Shown here: positions 35,846 to 44,569 of the stretch, one piece after another
Numbering within the stretch: position 1 is the stretch's first letter
Layout of the letters: each line of letters begins with the position of its first letter
DNA from: Sphingobium sp. AP50
GTDB lineage: Bacteria > Pseudomonadota > Alphaproteobacteria > Sphingomonadales > Sphingomonadaceae
Length of the DNA: 64,000 bases
Direction: 5' to 3'
NCBI RefSeq assembly: GCF_900109095.1
Contig: NZ_FNYZ01000025.1
Coordinates: 1-64,000 of the forward strand
Notes under the pieces: model-generated
Database searches by the model: none
The model's input: the letters and a program-made list of their open reading frames with translations, nothing else
Told to the model about the DNA's origin: nothing
Made by a program: the position numbers and the translations under genes

Positions 35846-36017
35846 CAATGGCCTCCTTCGCCGCGACGCCAGCTGCGGCCATCAAGAGGGTCGCCAGCCT
35901 AGCAACAACGGCGCTTCGCTGCGCCTCGCTCAGGCCTCGCATCTGCGGCGTATCGAGCGGCATGCTCAGCTGCTGGGTCAGCATCGGTAGCGACGAGGGT
36001 CGTGGTAGTGCCTTCAT
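35832..36017 (-). CDS. Small protein carried by the recombinase element
   Basis: The protein has 61 residues from ATG 36017: MKALPRPSSLPMLTQQL, then a helical segment LSEAQRSAVVARLATLLMAAAGVA and an acidic end. An inner ATG at 35984 is possible. The stop overlaps the recombinase start by 14 bases, so the two are coupled. Small frames of this type often sit just before recombinases in such elements; the role is unknown. Confidence 0.5.
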   Translation of the reverse strand: MKALPRPSSLPMLTQQLSMPLDTPQMRGLSEAQRSAVVARLATLLMAAAGVAAKEAIDDGQ

Positions 36018-36300
36018 GGCGCGCCTCCTGGATGGCCGTGAGTCCATCCGTCGAAGTCTGCCTGAAACCGCGATCGGTAAGCAGTCCATGAAGCTCTACA
36101 AGCCCAATCACCGCAACGCGCGGTTCGCCCATCTCCATGTCGGCGCACAACGCCCTGTCCAGCATCCACTCTGCGACCTGGATGATCTCACCCGGCCTGA
36201 TCTCTACCCGGATCATCGCCCCATTGGCCCGGTCCTCGCGGCCTTCATGCCGAAAACGACTGCCGTAATATGGATGCCAGCGATAATGAAACTCTACCAT
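35899..36300 (-). CDS. DUF5372-like protein of the recombinase element
   Basis: The protein has 133 residues from ATG 36300. MVEFHYRWHPYYGSRF ... GAMIRVEIRPGEIIQVAEWMLD resembles a small family found beside serine recombinases, in which a His-rich start and a central PxEW-like motif recur. The last about 45 residues are low-complexity and overlap the next gene by 119 bases in another frame, so the true end or the neighbour's start may differ. Function unknown. Confidence 0.5.
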   Translation of the reverse strand: MVEFHYRWHPYYGSRFRHEGREDRANGAMIRVEIRPGEIIQVAEWMLDRALCADMEMGEPRVAVIGLVELHGLLTDRGFRQTSTDGLTAIQEARHEGTTTTLVATDADPAAEHAARYAADARPERGAAKRRCC

Positions 36301-36601
36301 CTGCCCGACATGGGCAGAATGACCCTGCGATGGCACTCGGGCGGAAAGCATGGCTATTTTGCGGCTCCGATCGCGGCGGTCAGCGCGCCGCCATCATGTT
36401 TTCACTCATTCAAAGCTGTCGCCTCAACGACCTCGATCCCCAGGCTTGGCTCGCCGACGTCCTTGCCCGCATCGCCGGTCATCCGGCTAATCGGCTTGGC
36501 GATCTGCTCCCATGGAATTGGAAACCAGCAGCGTTGAAGCTGGAGCCGTGATCTCATAGCATCACGGCATGGAATTTGACCCGCAACCCGAACTGATTGA
36601 T

Positions 36602-37706
36602 GAGACCTGTGCGCGGGTGGGCGTAGACAGGCGCGACAATTGCTGATTCTATGGGCTTTCCAAGGAGGAGAGCGGCCGTGGTGCAGCGTTCGATTGGTCA
36701 GGAGCGATTTGGGTTTTCAGGGTCCGAGCGCACGACGTCATCGCTCGATGCGCTGGTATCGCTGATTGATTGGGACGCGGTCGCGGCTCTTCTCGATCCG
36801 CTTTATCCGGCCTCCAAAGGTGAGCCCGCCTGGCCGCCCCTGGCAATGTTCAAAGCGCTCCTGTTGTCGATCTGGTATGATCTGTCCGATGTGAAGTTGG
36901 CTGAGGCCCTGGACGACCGGGCCTCTTTTCGCCGCTTCTGTGGGTTTTCCGCTAATGAGGCGACGCCAGAGCGTACTGCGTTTGTCAGATTCCGCCGACT
37001 GCTGGCTGCGCACCAGCTTGACCGATCGCTGTTTGAAACCGTGACCATGCAGCTCAAGGCCAAAGCGGTGACGGTCAAGATCGGTACACTGGTCGATGCC
37101 ACCATCATTACCTCGGCCAGTGAAGACGATGATGATGCACGCTGGGTAAAGCACAAAAGAAAACGGGCTGTTCACGGCTTCAAGGCTCACGTGGGCGCCG
37201 ATGCGGATACCGCGTTGGTCGAGGAAGTCTCCGTCACCTCCGCCAATATCAATGACGGCAAGGCAGGTCCCGGTGCCTTGCCCGACAATCCCGGCGAGGT
37301 GTTTGCCGACAGCGCCTATCGCGGCAATCACTTTTGTGATGCCGTGCTGGCAAAGGGTGGCATTCCCCGGATCGTCGCCACCGGCATGTGGGGCCGCGAC
37401 GAAGCTGAAACGCTCCGCAAGCTCCATGAATGGAATCAACCGATCCATCGCGTGCGCGCCCGCATCGAGAAGATCTTCGGTACATGGAAGCGATGCTACG
37501 GCCTGCGCCGAATGCGATGGCGAGGTCTCGCCAAAGCCGCCGTCCAAGTCCACCTCACCGCCATTGCCTACAACCTCAAGCGCGCGATGAATATCCTCTC
37601 CGTTCCAGCATGATATCGCCTCCGACCGCAAAGCGCAGGCCGGATCGATAAGTCATAGAATATCTGCGCGATTTCATAGCTCTACGCCCACCCGCGCACA
37701 GGTCTC
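36602..37706 (+). mobile_element. IS5-type insertion sequence, complete
   Basis: This is a 1,105-bp element with perfect 26-bp terminal inverted repeats (starting GAGACCTGTGCGCGGG at both ends). It is flanked by TTGAT on each side (36597-36601 and 37707-37711), a 5-bp direct repeat consistent with a target duplication. One transposase gene fills it. Perfect ends and an open transposase suggest a recent and possibly active copy. Confidence 0.88.
36678..37613 (+). CDS. IS5-family transposase
   Basis: The protein has 311 residues from GTG 36678 (AAGGAGGA eight bases upstream); ATG 36651 would add nine residues but lacks a ribosome site. DDE transposase: LVDATIITSASEDDDD (first Asp), VFADSAYRGNHF (second Asp), and the R-x3-E signature RARIEKIFGTWKRCYGLRRMR with catalytic Glu. 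An N-terminal DUF772-like region (PLAMFKALLLSIWYDLSDVK) precedes it. It looks intact. Confidence 0.9.
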   Translation: MVQRSIGQERFGFSGSERTTSSLDALVSLIDWDAVAALLDPLYPASKGEPAWPPLAMFKALLLSIWYDLSDVKLAEALDDRASFRRFCGFSANEATPERTAFVRFRRLLAAHQLDRSLFETVTMQLKAKAVTVKIGTLVDATIITSASEDDDDARWVKHKRKRAVHGFKAHVGADADTALVEEVSVTSANINDGKAGPGALPDNPGEVFADSAYRGNHFCDAVLAKGGIPRIVATGMWGRDEAETLRKLHEWNQPIHRVRARIEKIFGTWKRCYGLRRMRWRGLAKAAVQVHLTAIAYNLKRAMNILSVPA

Positions 37707-37712
37707 TTGATA

Positions 37713-38876
37713 CCAACCTGCATTGATCACAACCCACGCGCCCATTTGCGGCGTCCGATAGTCATGATGCGCCACGGCTGATCGACCAGCTTGTTCCAGG
37801 CTTCGCAGCAAAGGTCGATGATGTTGTCGTGTGACGTGAATATCCGGTTGGACAGCCAGTTATCGCGCATGAACTGCCAGATATTTTCGACCGGGTTGAG
37901 TTCAGGGCATTTGGGCGGCAGCGGAATGATGCTGATATTCTCCGGCACTTCGAGCTTTCCGGTCATGTGCCACCCGGCTTGATCCATCAACAGAACGCCG
38001 TAGGCACCTGGTTCGATAGCGAGCGATATCTCCGCCAGATGCAGCGACATGGTCTGGGTGTTGCAGAACGGGAGCACCAGACCAGCGCCCTTGCCCAGTT
38101 CCGGGCAGATGGCGCCGAAGATGTAGGCTGATTTCGTCCTCTGGTCCTTGGGTGTCGACGGTCGGGTGCCGCGCCTGGCCCAGCGGCGAGTGATCTTGTT
38201 CTTCTGGCCGATCCGGGCCTCATCCTGGAACCAGACCTCTATCGGCGTGCCGCGCGGGAGGGCGGCTTTGATCTTTGCCAGCTCGGCTGCAAAGCCCCCT
38301 TTTTGAAGTCCTCCATCGCATATTCGTTCTGGGCATGGTGACGTGGGCGCGCGGTCAGTTTGACATAACCCAGCTTCTTCAGTTCCCGCCCCACGGTCGT
38401 TTCCGTCAGGGACACGCCAAACTCGTCATGGAGCCACCGCGCCAGGTCAATCAGCCGCCAGCGCACAACACCATGGATCGCCGGGATCGGCCCCCTTTCA
38501 ACGATTTCCGCAAGAGCCTGGCGCTGGGTATCATTCAACAACGGTGGCTTGCCCGGTGCCTTCCCATCAAGGAGTCCGTCCGGACCCTGGGCATTGAAAC
38601 GCACCACCCAGTCGCGCACGATCTGCAACGTCACTCCGCCGATACGCGCGGCATCGCTGCGGCGTCCACCATCATAAATTTCTGCCAATGCCAGCAGCCG
38701 CCGGCCCTGGTTCGCGCTCCTTGTCGCACGCGCCAGTCGCCTCAAGCCCACTGCATCAAAGTCGTTCCGCAATCCGATCGCTGCACCCATGGCCATGCCC
38801 TCCAAAAGGAAGCCATAGATTCAGAAATTCAGCCTCTTGGGAATCCCCCTCGTGAGTCAGCATCAATGGAAGCTGG
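37713..38876 (-). mobile_element. IS630-type insertion sequence, complete
   Basis: Ends are CCAACCTGCATTGATC (37713 onward) and, read from the other side, CCAGCTTCCATTGATG (38876 backward), an imperfect inverted repeat. TA dinucleotides flank both ends (37711-37712, 38877-38878), the target of this family. Length 1,164 bp. It carries one transposase in two overlapping frames. Confidence 0.85.
37727..38805 (-). CDS. IS630-family transposase, orfA/orfB joined by -1 frameshift
   Basis: The first frame (38805 to about 38239) gives the helix-turn-helix half (LARATRSANQGRRLLALAEI, GVTLQIVRDWVVRF) up to EDFKKG. At about 38300 the transcript reads AAAAAGGGGGC, a slippery site; a -1 shift there continues as GFAAELAKIKAALPRG and runs to 37727 with the DDE residues in WFQDEARIG, LMDQAGWH and PELNPVENIW. 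Programmed -1 frameshifting is known in this family. Both frames are otherwise open, so the gene is probably functional. Confidence 0.83.
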
Positions 38877-39254
38877 TATGAATCCTCTCTCTGCCGGTCC
38901 ATCGAACAGGCGGGCGTACGGCTGACCATCAACATCGTCCGGCTCGCCACCGAACGTGGTTGGTCCCTCGAGGTTGTCAACGAGCACGGCACCTCGACGG
39001 TCTGGGACAATCTATTCACCACCGACCGCGATGCCGATGCTGCATTCCGCGACGTGCTCGCTCAAGAAGGCGTCAAGGCCTTCCTCGGCAAGTAAGATGC
39101 CAAATCCCCCAGAAAACCGTCAGTAGCCGCGGTCCTCACCGGATGCGTACGCCTATCTGGACTGCCAATGCATCACTGGGTTCATACTCGCTACTGTTAC
39201 CGGCGGGATGCCTATTGCCCCGTCCTTTGGAAGTGTCATTGCAGATAACCTAAG

Positions 39255-39272
39255 GTAAGCGCCGACGGAAGG
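39255..39272 (+). repeat. Second IS66-type end sequence
   Basis: GTAAGCGCCGACGGAAGG at 39255 repeats the left end of the IS66 element at 31491 exactly over 18 bases and in the same orientation. It lies 105 bases after the presumed right end and just before the pRiA4b ORF-3 gene, which is sometimes an IS66 passenger. It probably marks one end of another, truncated IS66 element that lies to the right. Confidence 0.6.
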
Positions 39273-39290
39273 TGGCTTTGACTCGGTCTG

Positions 39291-39884
39291 TCAGGCTTTG
39301 CGGCGTGTCCGCGGCGCCAATTTTTTCGCGAGAGCTTCCAGCCTTGCCTCGATCAGGGGGATATCGGGCTGGGCGTTGGGATCATAGTCGTCGCCGAGGG
39401 TATCGAGCGCTTCTTCATGATATTCATGCTGGGGGTCGCCGAGCGCTTCGAGCTTTTCGGCATAGCCCCATGGTCCGCCACAGTCCTCTGGCGGCCGCAT
39501 GCCTACTGCATCGAGGATGAGCGGATATGTCAGGTGCGGGCTGGCCGCGCCGACGCGCGCGATCTTGACGCTATGCTCCCAGGCGTCGCCAAAGTCATAG
39601 AGATATCGGAAGGTCTTGCGCCTCGTATCCGCCAGGACCTGGGCGAGAGTGGCCTTACGGGCGTCGAGCGGCCCGTCGAAGCCATATTCAGGATCAGGGA
39701 TGCCGAAGCCGGTCTGCCCGAAGCTTATTTCCCACAGGTGAGAGTCCGTCCACGAGAAGGCGGTCTGGATGACGGTGTGCAGACGGTCGAGGCGGATATT
39801 GAGCGGCACCTCCAGCGTTCGGCTCACGGCCGGTGTCACATCGTCCAGCGTAATCTTCATCCGCACGATAGTGCTGTTGCTCAC
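39291..39884 (-). CDS. Plasmid pRiA4b ORF-3 family protein
   Basis: The protein has 197 residues from GTG 39884 (GGAGAAGG upstream; the longer frame from 39998 has no ribosome site). The family pattern is clear: STIVRMKITLDDVTPAVSRT, LDRLHTVIQTAFSWTDSHLWE, FRYLYDFGDAWEHSVKI, then ILDAVGMRPPEDCGGPWGYAE. These proteins are common passengers of IS66-type elements and plasmids; their function is not known. Its 3' end faces the IS66-type end at 39255. Confidence 0.82.
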   Translation of the reverse strand: MSNSTIVRMKITLDDVTPAVSRTLEVPLNIRLDRLHTVIQTAFSWTDSHLWEISFGQTGFGIPDPEYGFDGPLDARKATLAQVLADTRRKTFRYLYDFGDAWEHSVKIARVGAASPHLTYPLILDAVGMRPPEDCGGPWGYAEKLEALGDPQHEYHEEALDTLGDDYDPNAQPDIPLIEARLEALAKKLAPRTRRKA

Positions 39885-40216
39885 GCAGCCTTCTCCAGAT
39901 CGTTGGTCAGCTTTGATGCCTGCCATTTCCTTATGTGTCCGACTCTCTCTTACAAGGGCTGAGTAGAAAAAAATTTCGGTCGGATCGTTTGCTTCCATAT
40001 GTACGGCCTTTTAGCGTGGTCATACATCACCACTGGCCAAGATGGTTTCCGCGATGTGTGTTCCTACACGGCAGCGGCCTGCAATGGCCACGGGAAATGA
40101 CGGAGTGTCACACGTCGTGGATCGATCGATCGCACCATCTGCTCATGTCTTGCAAGATCACGCATCAACTCGGCACGATAGCATTTATGTTACGCTCATC
40201 GTGACCGGCCGATCTC
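39885..40216. other. Gap between passenger gene and IS110 remnant
   Basis: No gene, hairpin with a T-tract or repeat was recognised. The remaining parts of the second IS66 element are not visible here, so it was probably lost or replaced. Confidence 0.3.
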
Positions 40217-40603
40217 TCAAGCGGCCGCCAACATGGCTGGCTGGTCAACCCTTCTGTGCGTTTCTCCGGTCACCATCAACATCCAGGCGATCTGCGCTGT
40301 TTTATTAGCTAGCGCTACGGCGACGAGCTTTGGCCTTTTTCTTTCTATCAAGCCGAGAATCCATGGCGATGCATTTCGTCCACCTGCTCGGCGGACATGG
40401 TGAACGACTGCGGTCGCGCCCACTACAAGCGCGCTTCGGAGGAGTTCATCGCCTGCTCGAGTGATACCCCCGAGCCTCACTTTGCCAGCAGTCGAATGAT
40501 CCTTTGGCGTCAGACCCATCCAGGCTGCGAAATCACGGCCGGACTTGAATAGCTGCGGATCCGGCGTTTTCATGATGAGCAACGTCGCGCCGATCGGCCC
40601 CAC
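40217..40603 (-). pseudogene. IS110-family transposase, C-terminal remnant
   Basis: About 128 residues of the transposase_20 half: QIPGVGPIGATLLIM, then FAAWMGLTPKDHSTAGKVRLGGITRAGDELLR and ALVVGATAVVHHVRR. The N-terminal DEDD catalytic half is missing; upstream sequence shows only fragments in shifting frames. The C-terminus is replaced by an unrelated tail. This copy is inactive. Confidence 0.85.
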
Positions 40604-40948
40604 ACCGGGAATCTGCGCTAATGAACCGGGTCGGCATGACGATGGCCGTCAACCATGCGTGCCGCACCAGCATGACGGCAACGGAATGTAGCTCTGTCTC
40701 GGTAATCTTCTCGCATTCGCAGGCGCGGATTGGCACCGCTTTGTCGGCAGGTCACGAAATTTATCGAGGCATTGTCGATTGACGAGACAGTTGTGTATGG
40801 TAATTTGCCCTGGGCGCAGGCTAAAGTCTGAAATCCGCAATGCCGGTCTCGGGCCAAGCCATTGCGGGTAAGCGGGTCTGCTTGGTTGACGTCGCGAGAA
40901 ATTCAGGTTCGAACGGGATAAGTCCCGCGCATCGTAGGGAGGCATGAG
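40604..40948. other. Decayed IS110 sequence and leader of the Rieske gene
   Basis: The left part appears to be further degraded IS110 sequence. Near 40776 TTGACG lies 16-17 bases before TATGGT/TAATTT, a possible promoter. It does not carry the TGACA-N6-TGTCA layout of the aromatic locus. GGGAGGCATGAG just before 40949 is the ribosome site. Confidence 0.4.
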
Positions 40949-42202
40949 ATGACGACAAACAGTTTGCATGGTCTATTGGATCGGCACGAAAAGGGCTGGT
41001 CACTGGAACAGTCTTTTTATGTCGACCCCGAAATTTTCGCGGTAGAGCAAGCCATCTGGTTTTCGCGCCAATGGACAGTGATCGCGCATGCCAGCGAACT
41101 GCCCCGCAAGGGGAGCCATATTGTCCGGTCGCTTTTCGGCACGTCGATCATCGTCGTGAACAGCGGCGATGCTGGTTTCCGCGCCTATTATAATGTTTGC
41201 ACCCATCGCGGATCACGCATTTGCAAGGAAGATGGCCATTCTCCCTTGCTCGTATGCCCATATCATGCTTGGTCGTTCAGGTTGACCGGCGAATTGCAAA
41301 GTACACGCGACCTTCCTGCCGGTGTCGATCCGGCCGAGCTAGGGCTGCATGAAGTGCCGCTGCGCCAGATCGGCAGCCTGATTCTATGCGGCGCAGATGC
41401 CGAAAATCTCCCCGACCCGGCCCGTGCGGAAGAGGTGCTGCAACCTGCTTTGCGTCATCATGGGTTGGATCATGCAAAAATCGCCGTTCGCCGATCCTAT
41501 CCGACACAGGCCAACTGGAAGCTGGTGCTGGAGAATTTCTTTGAATGCTATCACTGTCGTCCGTCCCACCCGGAATATTTCCGGATGAATGGCCATGTAA
41601 AGGTGTCGGCGATGCTGGATGACAATGCAGCGCAGGAATGGGGTAAGGTCGTCGACGACTGGCGTGCAGAGGTTGGTGACGATCAGCATAACCGGACCGT
41701 GCGCGTCGCTGGCACGCATGATGAGATGAAGTTTACCTTGTATCGCCACCCCATTGGACTTGGCCGCCAGACCCAGTCCAAGGATGGGAGGGCGGTTGCG
41801 CCACTCATGGGGGGCTTTGCCAATTATGACGGGGGTGAGACCGCCATGCATTTTGGAAGATTTAGCTTCATGGGCGCTTATAATGATCATGCGGTGCTGT
41901 TTCAGTTTATCCCGCGAGGTGTCGAGGAGACTGACGTCGTAGCGACATGGTTCGTCGACGCAGACGCCGATCTGGAACTTATCGACATGGATGCGATGAC
42001 GCTGATGTGGGACATCACGACTAAACAGGACAAGCAGATCATCGAGGAAAATGCGCAAGGCGTGCGTTCGCGCGCTTACAGGCCCGGCCCCTATACGCAG
42101 CTTGAGGCTCAGACATCTGATTTTGTCGAAAGCTATGTCACCGTGATGAGGGAGCTGCTCGAGGCTAAAGGCCCCGTCGCTAAGGTAGAGCAAGTTGCCT
42201 GA
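40949..42202 (+). CDS. Rieske-type aromatic ring-hydroxylating oxygenase, alpha subunit
   Basis: The protein has 417 residues. Rieske [2Fe-2S] site CTHRG (Cys84, His86) and CPYH (Cys103, His106). The mononuclear iron site is in NFFECYHCRPSHPEY (His202, His207), with a downstream Asp expected near IDMDAMTLMWD. The GSHIVRSLFGTSIIVV and QANWKLVLENF context is typical of the group that includes demethylases, glycine-betaine-type monooxygenases and aryl-acid oxygenases. It has no beta subunit, ferredoxin or reductase next to it and needs an electron donor from elsewhere. A TetR gene follows by 139 bases in the same direction. Substrate unknown. Confidence 0.88.
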   Translation: MTTNSLHGLLDRHEKGWSLEQSFYVDPEIFAVEQAIWFSRQWTVIAHASELPRKGSHIVRSLFGTSIIVVNSGDAGFRAYYNVCTHRGSRICKEDGHSPLLVCPYHAWSFRLTGELQSTRDLPAGVDPAELGLHEVPLRQIGSLILCGADAENLPDPARAEEVLQPALRHHGLDHAKIAVRRSYPTQANWKLVLENFFECYHCRPSHPEYFRMNGHVKVSAMLDDNAAQEWGKVVDDWRAEVGDDQHNRTVRVAGTHDEMKFTLYRHPIGLGRQTQSKDGRAVAPLMGGFANYDGGETAMHFGRFSFMGAYNDHAVLFQFIPRGVEETDVVATWFVDADADLELIDMDAMTLMWDITTKQDKQIIEENAQGVRSRAYRPGPYTQLEAQTSDFVESYVTVMRELLEAKGPVAKVEQVA

Positions 42203-42341
42203 GGGGGGCCAGGATCTTGAGTTGGCGATGATTTTTTTTGGCCACCGCGACTATGTAATGCCATACGACGCTGTATCGGATGATTGGGGAAGATGGGTTT
42301 GACCTGCCTTATGGGCCATATCGACAAGACAGGGAAATTGA

Positions 42342-42980
42342 GTGGCGAACAAGCACAATAATGAGGAAGAGGGTAGTAATCTCACAACGCAAGATTGGTT
42401 GAATCTTGCGCGAGAAACCTTGATTCGTGACGGGGTCGAGGCAGTGAAGATCGACCGGTTGGCAAAGGCAAGTGGGGTGACGAGGGGCGGGTTTTATTGG
42501 CGGTTCAAGAGCCGGCACGATCTGTTGGAGCAGCTGCTTGATGACTGGCGGTCTTGTAATACCGTGCCCTTCGTGTCGGCGCTGAGCGGTGCCGGCACAC
42601 CGGCGCAGCGTTATCGTGCTCTTATGCAGCTATGGATAGAGGAGCGGGAGTTCAGGCCGGATTACGACACTGCTGTGCGTAACTGGGCGGCAACGTCATC
42701 GGTCGTGGCGGATGTGGTGCAGACGGTGGATTCCGTCCGCGTTGACGCGTTGCGCCGTTTGTTCAAGGAGGCGGGATATGACGGTAACGAGGCGTTGGTT
42801 CGCGCACGAATCACTTATTATCATCAAGTCGGCTATTATACGCTAGGCGTGAGGCAAAGTGCTGAACGCAGACGGCAGCTTAGCCCGATCTATTATCAAA
42901 TTCTTACTGGTTTTGCTCCGGACCAAAATAGCGGAACCGACGTAATTAGTGGGAAGAATACAAAGGAGCTAGTCGGCTGA
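42342..42980 (+). CDS. TetR-family transcriptional regulator
   Basis: The protein has 212 residues from GTG 42342 (AGGGAAATT upstream). N-terminal helix-turn-helix: WLNLARETLIRDGVEAVKID, then RLAKASGVTRGGFYWRFKSRHDLLEQLL. The C-terminal ligand-binding domain is helical and unlike any I can name. It lies directly downstream of the Rieske oxygenase gene and probably controls it. The island is flanked by IS remnants on both sides, so the pair may have arrived together. Confidence 0.85.
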   Translation: MANKHNNEEEGSNLTTQDWLNLARETLIRDGVEAVKIDRLAKASGVTRGGFYWRFKSRHDLLEQLLDDWRSCNTVPFVSALSGAGTPAQRYRALMQLWIEEREFRPDYDTAVRNWAATSSVVADVVQTVDSVRVDALRRLFKEAGYDGNEALVRARITYYHQVGYYTLGVRQSAERRRQLSPIYYQILTGFAPDQNSGTDVISGKNTKELVG

Positions 42981-43143
42981 TCGCGCCGAATCATCGCTCT
43001 GGAGCGGGGGGATTATTTTGCACCGGACAGAACCTAGGGTCGGGACTTCTGTGGTTGCCGCCCGTGATGCAAGAGGGCTTTGACCTCCTGAACTGGTGAT
43101 CGAGTACGATCTTCTGTCAAGCCTTAATTACGGCGCTTTTTCG

Positions 43144-44465
43144 GGGACTGCAAGGAATTTCGTGTGCGGCGAGGCAGTTGACCATCAGGCCGTCATGGCG
43201 CTGATGAAGCGTTCGCCAAGGAGCACGGCCAAGTCAGCCTTCGCCATGCTCCACTCACGCGGCGGCATTTATCACTCTTTCTCCGATTGGTTCAAGATCA
43301 GATATAACAGCTTGGTTGCGGCCTCATCGTTGGGGAACTGCCCCCGGGACACGAACAGCGCGACGAAGCTTGGAATTCAGGGCCTCAATGGCATCGGTGG
43401 TTTAAACGATCCGCCTGACTTTGGGGTGAAGGTGAAAAATGGGATGACCCTCGGGCCACGCCTGGCGCCCACTCTAGCCGATGGCGGGATAACGTTGACC
43501 CCAGACGCTGGCCTCGAATGCCGTCAGTGCCTCCTCGGCAGCCGAGGCATCGACGGCGCGTCAAACGGCCTTCAGGGCTGTCCCGAGCGCCTTGCAATCT
43601 TTCCATGCTACGAAATCCATCGAGTTGCGCAGCAGGTGGACGATGCAGGTCTGAACCGTCGCTTCCGGGAAGACGGCGGTGATGGCGTAGGGAAAGCCCT
43701 TCAGGGCATAAACGACGGCCAGCACGATGTTCTCGACGCCGCGGTTGCGCAGTTCGTTCCAGACGCGCAGCCCGAACTTGGCGCCTCCCTTCTGCGCCAG
43801 CCACTAACCTAGGACGACGTTGGTGCCAACGCCCATGACGCCCAGGGCAATGTAGGTTGTTTTATTGCGGACCATGCCCTCGTCGCGGATCTTGACCCAG
43901 ATCGCATCAAAGAAAACCAGCGGATAGGCCGGATCCAGCGGACGTTGCTGTCAAGCCGTGACTTCCTCCAGGACTGCGTCAGTGATCTGCTGATCAGATC
44001 GGGCGAGGCACCAATGCCATACAGGTCGCGCAGGTGGCCCGTAATCTCCCGGGTACGTATGCCGCGCGCATACATCGAGATGATCTTGTCATCGAAGCCG
44101 GGAAAGCGACGCTGATACTTGGCAATCAACTGCGGATCGAAGCTACCGGCTCGATCGCGTGGCACCTTGATCTCGATCCGTCCGCTGTCGGTCGTCACCG
44201 TCTTGCGGCCATAGCCGTTCCAACTGTTGCTTCCTTGCTCCTCCTGGCCAAGATGATGACCCATCTCCGCGGTTAGGGCACGTTCGGCAAACGCCTTCTT
44301 CAGCGGATCGAGCAAGCCGCCCTGGCTCAGCGCCGCCGCCGCGTCAGTGCCAATAAACAGCTGGTCGAGAATATCGTTCGGTAATGAAGGTCCTTTGCGT
44401 CGTGACATACTGGGTCTCCTTGTTCCCCATTATGTCTCGCCGCACACGAAATTCCTGACAGTCCC
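43144..44465 (-). mobile_element. IS256-family element, decayed but with both ends
   Basis: The ends match as inverted repeats: GGGACTGCAAGGAATTTCG at 43144 and, read from the right at 44465, GGGACTGTCAGGAATTTCG, continuing GTGTGCGGCGAG in both. Length 1,322 bp. The 8 bases on either side differ, so no target duplication survives. The single transposase gene is broken. Confidence 0.85.
43185..44408 (-). pseudogene. IS256-family transposase, multiply disrupted
   Basis: ATG 44408 starts MSRRKGPSLPNDILDQLF; the N-terminal half is open through SGRIEIKVPRDRAGSFDPQ and GIGASPDLIS. The frame then shifts near 43960. The expected Asp segment (AIWVKIRDEG) is in another frame, a TAG interrupts at about 43806, and at least one more shift lies near 43450-43350. 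The C-terminal end PPREWSMAKADLAVLLGERF to the stop at 43185 is still visible. This copy is inactive. Confidence 0.87.
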
Positions 44466-44569
44466 GCATTGCTCCCATGGCTGCTTATGCCTGTCGTGTT
44501 TCAAATGCACACCACTGGCAAGCTGGATCGAGCCATGTCCTGGTGAAACGCCGATTGCGAAAAGGCCTC

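Larger units (their letters stand above)
33747..36335 (-). mobile_element. Serine-recombinase mobile element inserted in IS66 tnpC
   Basis: The 2,587-bp insert is bounded by GCA on both sides (33746-33748 and 36333-36335). Excision at GCA restores tnpC exactly and in frame, which fixes the borders to within a few bases. Cargo on the minus strand is a DUF5372-like gene, a small gene and a large serine recombinase. No terminal inverted repeats are seen. This fits the crossover chemistry of large serine recombinases, with a short core shared by both junctions. Confidence 0.8.
32367..36551 (+). pseudogene. tnpC: IS66 transposase tnpC, frameshifted and split by an insertion
   Basis: Start ATG 32367. 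The first part (to about 33195) has the coiled-coil leader, the zinc-finger-like CSSGC / CRSCEQIC region and the start of the DDE domain. At 33195-33200 an extra TG (GTG TG TAT) shifts the frame; the protein continues YLRDDRSSGD to NNLVENALRGVA at 33746. There a 2.6-kb element is inserted. The protein resumes at about 36335 (WLFCGSDRGGQRAA to LLPWNWKP) and ends at 36551. Removing the insert joins the two halves in frame. Two independent lesions make the copy inactive. Confidence 0.88.
36570..39095 (+). pseudogene. Small IS66 passenger frame, split by two insertion sequences
   Basis: ATG 36570 opens MEFDPQPELID, which is cut by the IS5-type element at 36602 and then, after a few bases, by the IS630-type element at 37713. 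The frame resumes after 38878 (MNPLSAG), shifts, and continues at 38898 as SIEQAGVRLTINIVRLATERGW to VKAFLGK, ending at 39095. Removing both elements gives a protein of about 85 residues with one frameshift. It lies between tnpC and the presumed right IS66 end. Role unknown. Confidence 0.55.
31491..39150 (+). mobile_element. IS66-family element, interrupted by three later insertions
   Basis: The left end begins GTAAGCGCCGACGGAAGG at 31491. The likely right end is near 39150: read from the right it begins GTACGCATCCGGTGAGG, as in this family with one changed base. Between them lie tnpA, tnpB, tnpC and a small fourth frame. The tnpC gene is split by a serine-recombinase element (33747-36335); the fourth frame is split by an IS5-type element (36602-37706) and an IS630-type element (37713-38876). 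No 8-bp target duplication was found at the ends (GTGGATGC versus GCCTATCT), so the right end is less sure. Confidence 0.65.

Noticed and set aside
37987..38223. A separate minus-strand frame in the IS630 element
   Set aside because: It lies in the region where the -1 frame encodes the transposase core, so it is an overlap artefact.
43096..43812. A 238-codon plus-strand frame
   Set aside because: It is the reverse complement of the IS256 transposase remnant and starts outside the element.
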